Shown: positions 43,895 to 53,014, counted from the stretch's first letter. The stretch: DNA of 64,000 bases from an archaeon (GCA_018670085.1 JABHRS010000005.1:1-64000), one strand, 5' to 3'. The notes: generated from the sequence alone by a model not told the origin. Numbers and translations: made by a program.

Positions 43895-44992
43895 ATGAAT
43901 ATTAGAGAAACCGAAAAAGGAATTTATACTGCAGTAAGTGATCCAGCAGTCAGATCACGAGACCAATCATCAGGAACACTGAATTTAACAAGTTTATGTA
44001 GAATCCCCATACTGACATATGGGGGATTAAACACAGATATCTTAGCACCAGATTTGGCTAAAGAAGGATACAGAGTAGAAAAAGAAGAACTTTGTCCAAG
44101 AGATGATGAAGATATAGGTCTTAGAATGCCAAATGTTTGGTATCTTAACAAAGGAGCGCATTGTATTAGTATCCCCATGTATTATAATTTCATGCAGCTT
44201 AAATCAGGAATAGTAGATGGAAATTTATATTCTAGAAATCCAGAAATAACTTCAGAATTTGGTAAAGTCGCTATGATTGAAGTTTATTTTGGAGATAAGT
44301 TGTTTGAGAAATTTGATGATGAAAAAGTAAAATATTTCGGAACCCCAAAAACACTGACAGAATGTATGAGAGTTTTGGAGGGGTGGGATATATCACGAGT
44401 TCCAAGACTAGCAGACTATGTTGAATTTTCAGACAAAATCAGATCATGGAGTGAAGATCATTTTCCAGGATATGACGAATCAAAATGGTTCTTAGGAAGA
44501 GAAGCTACAAACATAATTAGAGAAGAATCTGGTAGCACAAATGTTAGGGATTGCATAAGATTCTTTTGGGAAAATTACTTGCTCAAAAAATCCCCGACAA
44601 TTAGTGAACAGGATATCGAGATTGACATTATTGACCCAAATTTCTCCACTCAAAGAGAACCAGATCTGCTAATTGTAGGAGAGAACCCTTTTGATTATGA
44701 ATCACTAAGTGACGAATGTCCAGATTACATATTGTCAGCTGAGTTAAAATCTTTTTCAAACAGTAGAGTCAAATATCTAAATCATTTAATTAAACCAGAT
44801 GGAAAGGCACTACTCAATGCGAGGCTTGCAAGAAAAAGATATCCAAATACACCAGTAGTCTTAATTGAAAATGTCCCAGGAGTCAAAAGGTTCTCATTAA
44901 TGCGAGAAGACGAAGTTAAAGAAAGCTTTAGTCCAGATGTTGCAGTAGTAGCAGATGTAATTAGATCATGTATTGACCAATCAATGCAGTAA
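43895..44992 (+). CDS. Unknown protein with possible PD-(D/E)xK nuclease core
   Basis: 365 residues, soluble. The C-terminal third has REPDLLIVGENPFDYESLSDECPDYILSAELKSFSNSRVKY: PD, a hydrophobic strand, then ELK, the order of the PD-(D/E)xK nuclease fold. The distance of about 26 residues is longer than usual, so this is tentative. The ATG at 43895 is about 29 bp from TATA TTTATATA (43862-43869); a degenerate dyad (CTCCT-TGAT-AGTAA) lies 16 bp upstream of TATA. Confidence 0.5.
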   Translation: MNIRETEKGIYTAVSDPAVRSRDQSSGTLNLTSLCRIPILTYGGLNTDILAPDLAKEGYRVEKEELCPRDDEDIGLRMPNVWYLNKGAHCISIPMYYNFMQLKSGIVDGNLYSRNPEITSEFGKVAMIEVYFGDKLFEKFDDEKVKYFGTPKTLTECMRVLEGWDISRVPRLADYVEFSDKIRSWSEDHFPGYDESKWFLGREATNIIREESGSTNVRDCIRFFWENYLLKKSPTISEQDIEIDIIDPNFSTQREPDLLIVGENPFDYESLSDECPDYILSAELKSFSNSRVKYLNHLIKPDGKALLNARLARKRYPNTPVVLIENVPGVKRFSLMREDEVKESFSPDVAVVADVIRSCIDQSMQ

Positions 44993-45027
44993 TCTTTTCA
45001 TTAATACAGAAATTAATTATTAAATTC

Positions 45028-45576
45028 TTAATTTATTACTTTTTTTAATAACTCTTTTGAGATTTTATCGTCTATTTTTTCAGTGGTGTTAATAACTTTT
45101 GCTGCAACTTCAAGAAAATGTTTAACACCCCTACCTTTAGCCCTTCCAGCTTCAGTATGCATATCTAAGGCATAATCAGGAATTTCTAATTTAAATCCTT
45201 CTTTACGTTTAAGTGAAAGTAGATCATATAGTTCACTAATTATCCTTCCTTTTTTAGCTTCACATAAAATTTTTATAGCCCGAAGTCCCTGCATTCCCTT
45301 GTCCCATTCTTTTGCGTGTTGTAGATCAGCATAATTATCTTTAAGAGTTTTGATGATAGGAATTACAGAATCATCATTAATATCTTCAACACTAATCACA
45401 ACCATCCTTTTCCAAAATTTTTGTTCAAATTCAAGACCAGATTCTAACAATTCTAAACCAAAGTAACAAGCAGATTCAACGTTGCCCCTACGAATTTCTT
45501 TTTGTAGAGCGGAAACTACTTCGTCTGCATTAAACCCACTTTTGGTCTTTTTTTGTTTGAATGATTGATATGCCAT
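45028..45576 (-). CDS. Stand-alone RarA/MgsA C-terminal domain
   Basis: Residues 20-150 resemble the C-terminal part of the replication-recombination AAA+ protein RarA (MgsA/WRNIP1). GNVESACYFGLELLESGLEFEQKFWKRMVVISVEDI corresponds to the family's 'D..AALYWLARMLEGGEDP.FIARRLVxIASEDI'. The AAA+ ATPase half is absent and no Walker motifs occur. It could tetramerise and bind SSB or a helicase on its own. The gene is short and isolated. Confidence 0.6.
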   Translation of the reverse strand: MAYQSFKQKKTKSGFNADEVVSALQKEIRRGNVESACYFGLELLESGLEFEQKFWKRMVVISVEDINDDSVIPIIKTLKDNYADLQHAKEWDKGMQGLRAIKILCEAKKGRIISELYDLLSLKRKEGFKLEIPDYALDMHTEAGRAKGRGVKHFLEVAAKVINTTEKIDDKISKELLKKVIN

Positions 45577-45702
45577 ATTACTAAACTTGTGAGAAGAGTG
45601 GCCTAGTTAAAAACTTTGTTAAAAAATAGAGAAAATGTTCAAATCGATGGTGAAAATTGGACCTGGTTATTTTTTGACCACTAGAAGTCAATGAGTAAGT
45701 AG

Positions 45703-45981
45703 TTAAATTAAAATATAAATAATAATGATTATTAGTAGTGGGTAGGCAAAAAGTAATTGTGGTTTCAAACATTGCAATGGGCTTTCACTTTTGTTTTTAG
45801 TTTTGTAATATTGATAAAAGTGGCCCATTTCTTGAAAAATTGCTCCGATGATTAGTAAGTAAATATTCTTTTGAAAAATTGAAGTTAGAATTAGTGCTAA
45901 CCCAAGGACATGCAGAAACCGATTTACTTTGCCGCCATGGCAGCCGATGAATTCTAAGAATAAATGTTTGATGTTGACCAT
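45703..45981 (-). CDS. Mpo1/DUF962-like small membrane protein
   Basis: 92 residues with two or three helices. HGGKVNRFLHVLGLALILTSI and IFQEMGHFYQYYK match the NRxxHxxG and GHxxxE-like motifs of the Mpo1/DUF962 family, where His residues bind iron in lipid alpha-oxidation enzymes. The final Glu of the second motif is not obvious, so the activity is uncertain. The neighbouring short ORFs are shadows. Confidence 0.6.
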   Translation of the reverse strand: MVNIKHLFLEFIGCHGGKVNRFLHVLGLALILTSIFQKNIYLLIIGAIFQEMGHFYQYYKTKNKSESPLQCLKPQLLFAYPLLIIIIIYILI

Positions 45982-46341
45982 AAGTTAGGGAAAGTTGTTT
46001 AGTTTTTAATATCTTGTGGATTTGCAACAATGGCGAACAACAGATTATCTTTTTTATTACCATGCCGTGATGCAAAGCCACGTAGTTTCAAACTAAAACA
46101 GAATCTCTCGACTTAGAACATAGTTTAGAATTGGCAAGTGGCGTTGATTTGATAAACATATAATTTTGAGAATTTTTGACAACAAAGCACTCACCACATA
46201 AACGCAACAGATGTTAAAATATTTGCTATTTTTTTTTAATAATTGTAACTATTTAAGTAGATTATTTTATTAATCTGGCGTTCACTACTTATACATAAGA
46301 AACTTCTCTGAAGAAGTTATTGTAATTGAAAACCAACAAAA
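45982..46341 (+). promoter_or_regulatory. 360-bp gap before the kinase operon
   Basis: No ORF is convincing in the first 270 bp. The 3' part holds AGATTA-TTTTAT-TAATCT (46259-46276), a TATA-like CTTATACA (46288-46295), and AACTTCT-CTGA-AGAAGTT (46301-46318, 7-N4-7), which covers the predicted transcription start. The second dyad is a candidate operator. Confidence 0.45.
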
Positions 46342-48111
46342 ATGAACTCCAGAAATACAAACATGTTTAATCAAGGTGACGTTATTAACACTTGGAGGAT
46401 TGAAAGACTATTGGGTCGTGGTGGTTTCGCAGAAGTATATTTAGCTGAAAATACGTATACAAGGGATCAAAAAGCATTAAAGGTGATGGACCCTTCAAAA
46501 TTTGATCGAAAATCTAGATCAAGACTTAATTTGAATGATTTCTTTGAGAGAATTAAAGCAGAGACAAGTATTGCTAATTTGTTTGATCACCCGAACATTG
46601 TTAAAACAGATCAACCGATAATAGATACATTTAATGATAAAAAATTAGTCATCTTGCCGATGGAATTTCTGGAAGGAGGAAACATAACGAATTTAGCTTC
46701 AACACCATATGAAGTAGATAAATCAGTTGAAATCTTTGAAGGAGTATTAGATGGAGTATCTCACATCCATGAGAGAGGTTTTGTTCACAGAGACCTAAAA
46801 CTTGCAAATATTTTCTTAACAAAAAAAGGCCAAGCAAAAGTTGGAGACTTTGGGATTACAACACTTATGGATGAAGATTTAATTTCTGGTAAATATGATG
46901 AAGAGAATAAAATAATTGGCAGAATTGTTGGAATAAGAAGTAGAGAAATTAGTGATAAAATCGTTTTTGGATCTAGAAGATACATGTCAGATGAATATTT
47001 ATACAACGCAGTAGCAAATGAAGGAGTTGATATTTACGCAGCAGGGATGATATTTTACCAGTTACTAGTTGGAAGAATGAACGTTGCATACCTTCCTGCT
47101 GAAGGCAATATTGATTTACAGAGAGTTTCTGTTAGAAGAATAGAAGAGACTATGAACAGATATTGTCATGATGCAAGACATCTATCTCCAATTATAGCAA
47201 AATCATTAGCTCCAGCTGGAGAAAGATTTGAATCTGCAAAAGATTTTAAAAAGGCAATTCAGTGGGTTACAAGTCTTAGAAAATCCAGAGACAGGTTATA
47301 TCTTACACACGATGGCCAAGGGTTAGCTACACACAATCAAGGACCGAGTGCAACTATTTATCAAATAACTGAATTCTATGCAAATAGTTTCTCTGCTGGG
47401 AAAAATAGACATATCATTAGGTCTGCGCTTGAACACCCAGAAGAAAGTGATCAAACAATTGTGATGAGTTTACAGGACGATATTGAACTAACAAAAGCAT
47501 ATGAAGATAATAGTGAAGAAGTAGCTGATGAAAACACATTAAATTTTCTGTTAGAAAATGAAGAAGCTACAGGCGAAGTTAATGTTGAAGCTGGAATAAA
47601 TGGAAAAAAAGGAACAAGGTACAAAGGGAGAAGAAATTCACCAGGACTAATTGCAATTGCAGTAGCGGCGGGATTTGTAGGTGTGGTAGGGTTAGGTGGA
47701 GTCGGTTTAGCATTAGCAAATAACACAGGATACCTAGCGAAATCAGACAATGGAGATTACACAGAGAACTGTGAAGAGATTCTAGGGATGAGTTCATTAG
47801 ATAATAATGTTGCTCCAGAAAATATGATTGCGCTTTATGATCAACAGATAAATTGTGCAATGCAACATGGAGACATGGCAAGTTTAGATACAGCACTCCA
47901 AGGATATTTTGCAATCAGTGGAGAATCAGATGTTCAACTTAAACTGCCAGAACCAATGAATTGTGATGGATATTTGCAAAACCTAATTGTGATTGAAGAT
48001 TTAGCAAATGATGGAGTTAACGATGGAATTCTTTTTGGTAGTAATCTTGCCAAAGAACGAAGACTAATTTATGAACCAACTGGAGGATTATTATGTACGG
48101 AGCAGTATTAA
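46342..48111 (+). CDS. Transmembrane Ser/Thr protein kinase
   Basis: A Hanks-type kinase. GRGGFAEVYLAE is the Gly loop (25-36), K47 in ALKVMD, E near 74, HRDLKLANIF (149 on) the catalytic loop, and DFG at 169-171. An extended insert lies in the activation segment (about 175-215). The C-lobe ends near 310, then an acidic linker, one transmembrane helix at 434-457 (GLIAIAVAAGFVGVVGLGGVGLALA) and an outside Cys-containing domain of 130 residues. The topology resembles bacterial PknB-type receptors. It overlaps the next gene by 19 nt. Confidence 0.88.
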   Translation: MNSRNTNMFNQGDVINTWRIERLLGRGGFAEVYLAENTYTRDQKALKVMDPSKFDRKSRSRLNLNDFFERIKAETSIANLFDHPNIVKTDQPIIDTFNDKKLVILPMEFLEGGNITNLASTPYEVDKSVEIFEGVLDGVSHIHERGFVHRDLKLANIFLTKKGQAKVGDFGITTLMDEDLISGKYDEENKIIGRIVGIRSREISDKIVFGSRRYMSDEYLYNAVANEGVDIYAAGMIFYQLLVGRMNVAYLPAEGNIDLQRVSVRRIEETMNRYCHDARHLSPIIAKSLAPAGERFESAKDFKKAIQWVTSLRKSRDRLYLTHDGQGLATHNQGPSATIYQITEFYANSFSAGKNRHIIRSALEHPEESDQTIVMSLQDDIELTKAYEDNSEEVADENTLNFLLENEEATGEVNVEAGINGKKGTRYKGRRNSPGLIAIAVAAGFVGVVGLGGVGLALANNTGYLAKSDNGDYTENCEEILGMSSLDNNVAPENMIALYDQQINCAMQHGDMASLDTALQGYFAISGESDVQLKLPEPMNCDGYLQNLIVIEDLANDGVNDGILFGSNLAKERRLIYEPTGGLLCTEQY

Positions 48112-48920
48112 CATTACTCACAGGGATTTTTTCTGGAACATCAGCACAGGCTAATGAGCCTGCGAGAGAGCAAGTTGAACAGAGTCAATTAGAAGGATTG
48201 TCACAAGTAAGAAAAGATATCCCAAGTAAATTGTCAAAGTTAGTTCAAGAATCTGATGTAATAATGTTTAGAGGAGGAGAAAATCCTGCAGCACAAACAC
48301 AGTACTTGGCAAATATTTTACCAGACCTAGGTGATGGAAAAATTACTGTTGCAATTGATTTGGATCGATATACTCAAGGCAAGACAAGATATAGTCATAA
48401 AAATGATGATGGAAGTTTTCAATTTGGAGATAGGCTAAAATTACCAATTACTTCACTTTCAGTTTTAGCACAAAGATTCTACCAGCAACCAAGCAACAGG
48501 TTATTAGATAATCAAATTGAATTCTTAGAAAAATATGGATCAGTTGAAAAAGCTCAAGTTTACAAAGCAACCAGGAAATTGGTGGAGAGAGTTTTAACAA
48601 GAGAAAATATTGACTTAGTTTTTATTGATGATTTCTCGGCAGTTCAAGGTGGTTTTCGTGATGATGCAATGTACAAACATCTTTTGGAACAAGTTCCAAG
48701 TTTAGAAGAGGATCATAAATTAATTGTTCTAGTTGCAAGACAGAAAATCCCAGGTGAATATTCAGCATCAAATGACAGAGCAGTTGATCCAGCATTGGAA
48801 GAAATGTTAGCTGGGACTTATGGCGCGAACATTGGTACTGTAGGATTGGATATCGTTTACAATAATCCACGAACAAATCAAGTTAGTGATTACTCATTAA
48901 GATTAAACACTAGAAAATAA
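48093..48920 (+). CDS. Secreted protein of the kinase operon
   Basis: 275 residues. The signal peptide MYGAVLTLLTGIFSGTSAQA is cleaved near AQA-NE. The mature part is alpha/beta: SDVIMFRGGENPAAQTQYLANILPDLGDGKITVAIDLD and DLVFIDDFSAVQGGF, in a Rossmann-like layout. Family not recognised; a ChaN/TraB-like fold was considered and rejected. Translation is coupled to the kinase (19-nt overlap), so it likely works with the kinase's outside domain. Confidence 0.62.
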   Translation: MYGAVLTLLTGIFSGTSAQANEPAREQVEQSQLEGLSQVRKDIPSKLSKLVQESDVIMFRGGENPAAQTQYLANILPDLGDGKITVAIDLDRYTQGKTRYSHKNDDGSFQFGDRLKLPITSLSVLAQRFYQQPSNRLLDNQIEFLEKYGSVEKAQVYKATRKLVERVLTRENIDLVFIDDFSAVQGGFRDDAMYKHLLEQVPSLEEDHKLIVLVARQKIPGEYSASNDRAVDPALEEMLAGTYGANIGTVGLDIVYNNPRTNQVSDYSLRLNTRK

Positions 48921-48938
48921 TTATGGGGAAAAAATAAA

Positions 48939-50444
48939 ATGGTTAAAGGTACATCACAAAGTCAAGATACAAGCGTAGGTTATGATACAAAAAAAACTTC
49001 AGCCTCAGCTGAAACTGGAATTAGTGGATCAGGAAATAGTAGCATAGTTATCCCAGATGTTCCAATTTATAACAACACAGAACCAATGGATGAAAATGGA
49101 ATTTATATAACAATGAAAAATTTGTTATTTTCTGCAGAAGGAGATGAACCAATCCCAGGCGTCGGTGGATTTCAAAAAGAAAATGGTGGGAGTAGATTAA
49201 ATGCTGCAATAGATAATGAATTAATTACAATCAAAGCATACCTTAATGGACTTGGCCCGAGTGATCAAAAAACTGAATTTATTTCACATGTAAGTTTATG
49301 GAATCGATCAGCAAGAGATGCTGTATTAGCTGTTTCAGATTATAAAAAATCACTGGACCCTGCGGATTATGACAATATTGGAACATTTGGACTTAGCAAT
49401 CAAGCAGCACTCCCATCGTATCTTAAAACTGTCTTTGTAGAAAATGCTGAAGATTTAATTAAAACAGTTGCAGTTTATCTAAATGAACAAGGTAGAAAAG
49501 AAGACGCAGTTAAGTTCTACAGTTTATACGGACCAGCACTCGTAGACGAAAATCAAGTTCAAGCAATGGTTACAGATTATCAAAATTTAAATATTAACGT
49601 GGCATTAATTAATGCAAACGCATCCCCTATTCTTAATGAAGGCGTAGCAGTAGTGTTAGAATCAGTTGGAACACCTTATTGGATTGCAACAAGAAACGCA
49701 GTTCCAGAGGGTAGAAATGGCACTATGCCAACAACTGCTGATGGAAATGTTAGTTGGTCAAAAGGTAGCCCTTCTGAAACATCTGCAGCAGCTGACGAAT
49801 TATTACAAGACCACATTAGACAAATTAGTGATTCTTATCTCATGGTAATTAACGCAGAAGGAAGTCATGAAGATGCACTCGAAGCAGCTAGAACATCTGC
49901 AAGGCAACTTATTGATGGAACAGTTGGAGTAGATTGTTCTGGCTTTGTTGTGAACACAGTTAAGCAAACTGAGGAAGGAGCAGAATCATTAGAAGAGCTA
50001 ACTGGAACAGACGATCACGATCGAATTTTAGTTGACAGAACTGGTGTTAGTAATTTAGCAACTATGATTGTTGAGAGGGATTCAATTCATTTAGCGAAAG
50101 TAGGAGACTTACTAATAAACGCAGGATTGTCACATGTGGGAATGGTTGCAATGATTGAAACCGGCCAATCACTAGACAGTTTGATCACTGGCGGATACAT
50201 TACAAATGATGATAAAACAACATACCTTGAAGAAAATCCAGAAGGTACAAACCACCTATTTACTGGAATGAGTTACGCCCAATCAAGTCCAGATAATTTA
50301 GGCGATGGAACAGATGTAGGTGTTAAAATCGAATATTCTGTTTTTAGAAATGGCGAAGAACTTGCAGATGGCCCAACTATGATGAGAACTTCTTGGGAAA
50401 ATTGGGTGACAGTTGGACCATTGAAAAGGAAGGGACCAGATTAA
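48939..50444 (+). CDS. NlpC/P60-like cysteine hydrolase
   Basis: 501 residues. The N-terminal 280 are unrecognised and partly disordered (Ser/Thr-rich first 35). The C-terminal domain has VGVDCSGFVVNTV (Cys near 332) and VGDLLINAGLSHVGMVAMIE (His near 397), the Cys and His of NlpC/P60 amidases or peptidases. The third polar residue is not certain. No signal peptide is visible, so export is unclear. It lies 18 bp after the secreted gene with an SD-like GGGG. In bacteria PknB-type kinases control such wall hydrolases; here the substrate is unknown since archaea lack murein. Confidence 0.72.
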   Translation: MVKGTSQSQDTSVGYDTKKTSASAETGISGSGNSSIVIPDVPIYNNTEPMDENGIYITMKNLLFSAEGDEPIPGVGGFQKENGGSRLNAAIDNELITIKAYLNGLGPSDQKTEFISHVSLWNRSARDAVLAVSDYKKSLDPADYDNIGTFGLSNQAALPSYLKTVFVENAEDLIKTVAVYLNEQGRKEDAVKFYSLYGPALVDENQVQAMVTDYQNLNINVALINANASPILNEGVAVVLESVGTPYWIATRNAVPEGRNGTMPTTADGNVSWSKGSPSETSAAADELLQDHIRQISDSYLMVINAEGSHEDALEAARTSARQLIDGTVGVDCSGFVVNTVKQTEEGAESLEELTGTDDHDRILVDRTGVSNLATMIVERDSIHLAKVGDLLINAGLSHVGMVAMIETGQSLDSLITGGYITNDDKTTYLEENPEGTNHLFTGMSYAQSSPDNLGDGTDVGVKIEYSVFRNGEELADGPTMMRTSWENWVTVGPLKRKGPD

Positions 50445-50511
50445 ATATTTAACGTGGACTATGGGTTTTGGAGAGTTAATTAGTTCTTGATAAATTGTGA
50501 ATTTAGTTTAT

Positions 50512-50540
50512 TGTCTGAAAATAGACACAATGTTTATAAA
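50512..50540 (+). promoter_or_regulatory. Promoter with TGTCT-N6-AGACA dyad
   Basis: TGTCT-GAAAAT-AGACA (50512-50527) is centred 17 bp upstream of the TTTATAAA centre (50533-50540). It differs from the YTACT family. Confidence 0.4.
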
Positions 50541-50562
50541 AAACTCATTTTCAAGAACTAGT

Positions 50563-50835
50563 ATGAGCTTAGATAATATAATCACAGAAGAGATATCTGT
50601 TACTTTAATAAATGGAATTGATGAAGACGCAGCACGAAGAATTCAAAAGTCAATGTTCCCAGAACTGTACAGGATAGTTGAAAGTGAAAGAACAGGTGTT
50701 CCGCGAGACTATAAAGCAGAGTTAAAAGAAGACTTGTATCACGCTGCTGGTGGGTTAGCATTTGCTGCCACATTGATTGGCGGATTTGTAGGATTAGGTA
50801 AAGTAGCAGATTTAGTTATGCCTTATTTGAGTTAG
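50563..50835 (+). CDS. Small tail-anchored membrane protein
   Basis: 90 residues from ATG 50563, which is 26 bp from the TATA centre; the ORF track starts 66 bp upstream of this, across the TATA box. The last 25 residues (GGLAFAATLIGGFVGLGKVADLVM) form one C-terminal helix, so it is a tail anchor or Gly-rich membrane peptide. The cytosolic part is helical and acidic. Not recognised. Confidence 0.55.
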   Translation: MSLDNIITEEISVTLINGIDEDAARRIQKSMFPELYRIVESERTGVPRDYKAELKEDLYHAAGGLAFAATLIGGFVGLGKVADLVMPYLS

Positions 50836-50842
50836 GATAAAG

Positions 50843-51781
50843 TTACTTCTGCCTGAAAAACAAAGGAACTGCTTCAGGTCCATTGTTTAATAGGTAGACA
50901 CCTTTTTCGGTTGGATGAAACAGTACACGATACAAGCCGCTTGTTTTTCGTAAGTCATCTGTCGCTTCCATATTTTTTGGATATGGGTTTTCAGTAAGAC
51001 CCATCCCTGGGACAGTTGCATATTCATTTTTCACACGTAGGCGAAAATCAAAATCGTAGGCACCTGGTTTATCTAATCCAAAATTTATTTGCATAAAATG
51101 GTGGTTGCTTGCTACATGGCCAGATTGCATACGCAAATCAATTCTTCCGTCCTTGTAACTAATGTCCCTGGTAATACTCCCATGAGGATAACTGGACGCC
51201 ATACGGATAGAATATTTTGCTAAAGTTTCATGAGGAAGATGCACTGAAGTTTTATCTGGAACTATTACAATGGCAGTTTCACTTTGTTTAGCAACGGTTC
51301 GTAAAAGTTTTGTCAAAGTTTCGTGAGAAACATGTATTGAAGTTTTATCTGGAACTATTACAATAGGAGATTCACTTTTTTTGACAATTGATTGTAAAAG
51401 GTTTGGAGTCAAATTCATTTTTGAATCTGCTATTCTACCCTTATATTGTAACCGGATATTTGCAACAACTGCTTCATCGTAGAAACTTCTTCTGACAGTT
51501 AGTTCAAAGAGTTCTTTGTTTTCGATAAATGACGCATATTTTATTCTGATTGCGCCAGGCAATCTTCTGAGGTGAATACCTGCGCTAGTTTGTACTTGTC
51601 TGATCATATCTACTCCAAATGATGCAGGGTCATCTAACATTACATCTAGTAATTGATTTAAGTTTTCAGGTGCTCTGTGTTCTTTGAAAGTTCCTTCTGG
51701 GAAAATAGAAAGTAATGCACCAGCATCAACTGCTGCAAGTGGTTTTGGATCCCTTGGGTCTTTTCCGTGCCAGTCTGCCAT
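50843..51781 (-). CDS. Hypothetical protein with a recent 31-residue duplication
   Basis: 312 residues, soluble, not recognised. The unit SPIVIVPDKTSIHVSHETLTKL is repeated 31 residues later as TAIVIVPDKTSVHLPHETLAKY, from a 93-bp tandem DNA duplication. The N-terminal HGKDPRDPK and C-terminal half (beta-rich, with GAYDFDFRLRVKNEY) give no family. Another small gene lies 63 bp upstream on the same strand. Confidence 0.58.
   Translation of the reverse strand: MADWHGKDPRDPKPLAAVDAGALLSIFPEGTFKEHRAPENLNQLLDVMLDDPASFGVDMIRQVQTSAGIHLRRLPGAIRIKYASFIENKELFELTVRRSFYDEAVVANIRLQYKGRIADSKMNLTPNLLQSIVKKSESPIVIVPDKTSIHVSHETLTKLLRTVAKQSETAIVIVPDKTSVHLPHETLAKYSIRMASSYPHGSITRDISYKDGRIDLRMQSGHVASNHHFMQINFGLDKPGAYDFDFRLRVKNEYATVPGMGLTENPYPKNMEATDDLRKTSGLYRVLFHPTEKGVYLLNNGPEAVPLFFRQK
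51222..51407 (-). repeat. 93-bp tandem duplication inside a gene
   Basis: Two copies start at 51222 and 51315 (period 93 bp, 31 codons). The segment GAAGTTTTATCTGGAACTATTACAAT is identical in both; the remainder has diverged moderately. In-frame, so the protein gained one unit. Confidence 0.7.
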
Positions 51782-51844
51782 GAGTTGTTTGTGGTAGGGG
51801 CTGTTTTAAAAGAGTTGTGTGGTTGAGTGAGGTAGAGATGAGTA

Positions 51845-52057
51845 TTAATCATTCTCAGTGATTCTATACCTTGCACTACATTTATTAGCGATTCGTTCAA
51901 GATCAGATAGAAGATTAGATTCATGAATAGTGACAGTTGAACCAGCGATTTTGATATGAGATAACATACTTTCATCCGCTCGCCGGTATTTGCTGGTCAG
52001 ACCACGATAAACAAACCACGCTTTTCCTCTTTCCCGAAACTTTGCTTCATATGTCAT
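51845..52057 (-). CDS. Small basic hypothetical protein
   Basis: 70 residues, basic (MTYEAKFRERGKAWFVYRGLTSKYRRADESMLSHIKIAGSTV), not recognised. It may be upstream partner of the gene at 50843, with 63 bp between. Only codon pattern and position support it. Confidence 0.45.
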   Translation of the reverse strand: MTYEAKFRERGKAWFVYRGLTSKYRRADESMLSHIKIAGSTVTIHESNLLSDLERIANKCSARYRITEND

Positions 52058-52192
52058 AGTCTGAAATTCACTACTTTTTTTAAATACTTTTTCTATAGTT
52101 TAGAACATTTTTATGAGATAATGAGGTTTTTAGAGAGGGAATGTTCCACAGCCCCTAAAGATTCTTAAACAGCAAGCTGGTTCATAACTTCT

Positions 52193-52957
52193 ATGGACTA
52201 CATCGCAGAAGCAAAACAACTACTACAAAGATTCATAGGGACCAGAGCAATACCAGAGGCTCAACCTGAACCCGAACCTACTACAGAATACATGGCAAAC
52301 ATGTACACAGTAATGAACACATTCAAAGGATCACAATTAGAAGCAAAAGCAATAGACATTGCAACAAGAAAACCAGAAGCAGATTACACAGGAAGTTCCA
52401 GAGCAGTACATTGCATTGGAGAACTTGCAGGAACAACAGTTGCAGTCAAACGATGGAAAGGTAGATCACCACCAAAAGAGATTGCAATGTTCGAAGCAGA
52501 CTACTTACGCACTGCAGCAGAGAGACGAAAAGCAAAAACACCAGAATTCACTTTTGGAATGGAAATTAACGGAGAATACGTATTAATTACAGAAGACTTA
52601 AGCCAAGGTGGAAAATATCAATTAGTAGATTTATATGACTTACATGAGATACATGGATTCAACGATGAGTTGGAAGAACAGATACAAATGCATCTAATGG
52701 GCGTTGCAGAAGTCTATGGAAACATAGGATTGAACCCAGAACTCTGCTGGAGACTACATATGTTGGCAGGAGAAACTCCACCGCCACCAGTAATTGCATC
52801 GAACAGTTTCGCAGTTATGGAAGGAGACACAGTAAGAAACTTAGTTTGCGCAGACGTTGATCAACTGTTTGAATTAGAAAAGATGAGAGCAGAAAATGGA
52901 TACTTAGCAAGAGTTGCTAGATTCCCAGAACTTCTAGATGATCTGCTTCTAAAATAA
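52193..52957 (+). CDS. Degenerate kinase-like protein
   Basis: 254 residues. CIGELAGTTVAVKRWKGRSPPKEIAMFEADYLRTAAERRKAKTPEFTFGMEINGEYVLITEDL matches a kinase N-lobe: VAVK lysine, a helix-C-like Glu, and a hinge (YVLITEDL). After that no HRD or DFG motif is seen; CADVDQLF (about residue 225) is the only candidate for the metal Asp. So it is either a pseudokinase or a divergent phosphotransferase. Start codon only supported by the frame. Confidence 0.5.
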   Translation: MDYIAEAKQLLQRFIGTRAIPEAQPEPEPTTEYMANMYTVMNTFKGSQLEAKAIDIATRKPEADYTGSSRAVHCIGELAGTTVAVKRWKGRSPPKEIAMFEADYLRTAAERRKAKTPEFTFGMEINGEYVLITEDLSQGGKYQLVDLYDLHEIHGFNDELEEQIQMHLMGVAEVYGNIGLNPELCWRLHMLAGETPPPPVIASNSFAVMEGDTVRNLVCADVDQLFELEKMRAENGYLARVARFPELLDDLLLK

Positions 52958-53014
52958 AGATCAATTGCCCAAATATAGATAATCTTTATAAAAAAATGGC
53001 AAATATGTTATTAG

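Noticed and set aside
45581-46081. ORFs 45581..45772 and 45797..46081
   Set aside because: They overlap the Mpo1-like gene in other frames; composition is Leu/Phe/Thr-rich noise and no start signals are seen.
48093-48920. ChaN/TraB-like haem or peptidase assignment
   Set aside because: The region SDVIMFRGGE lacks the GExH metal motif of those families.
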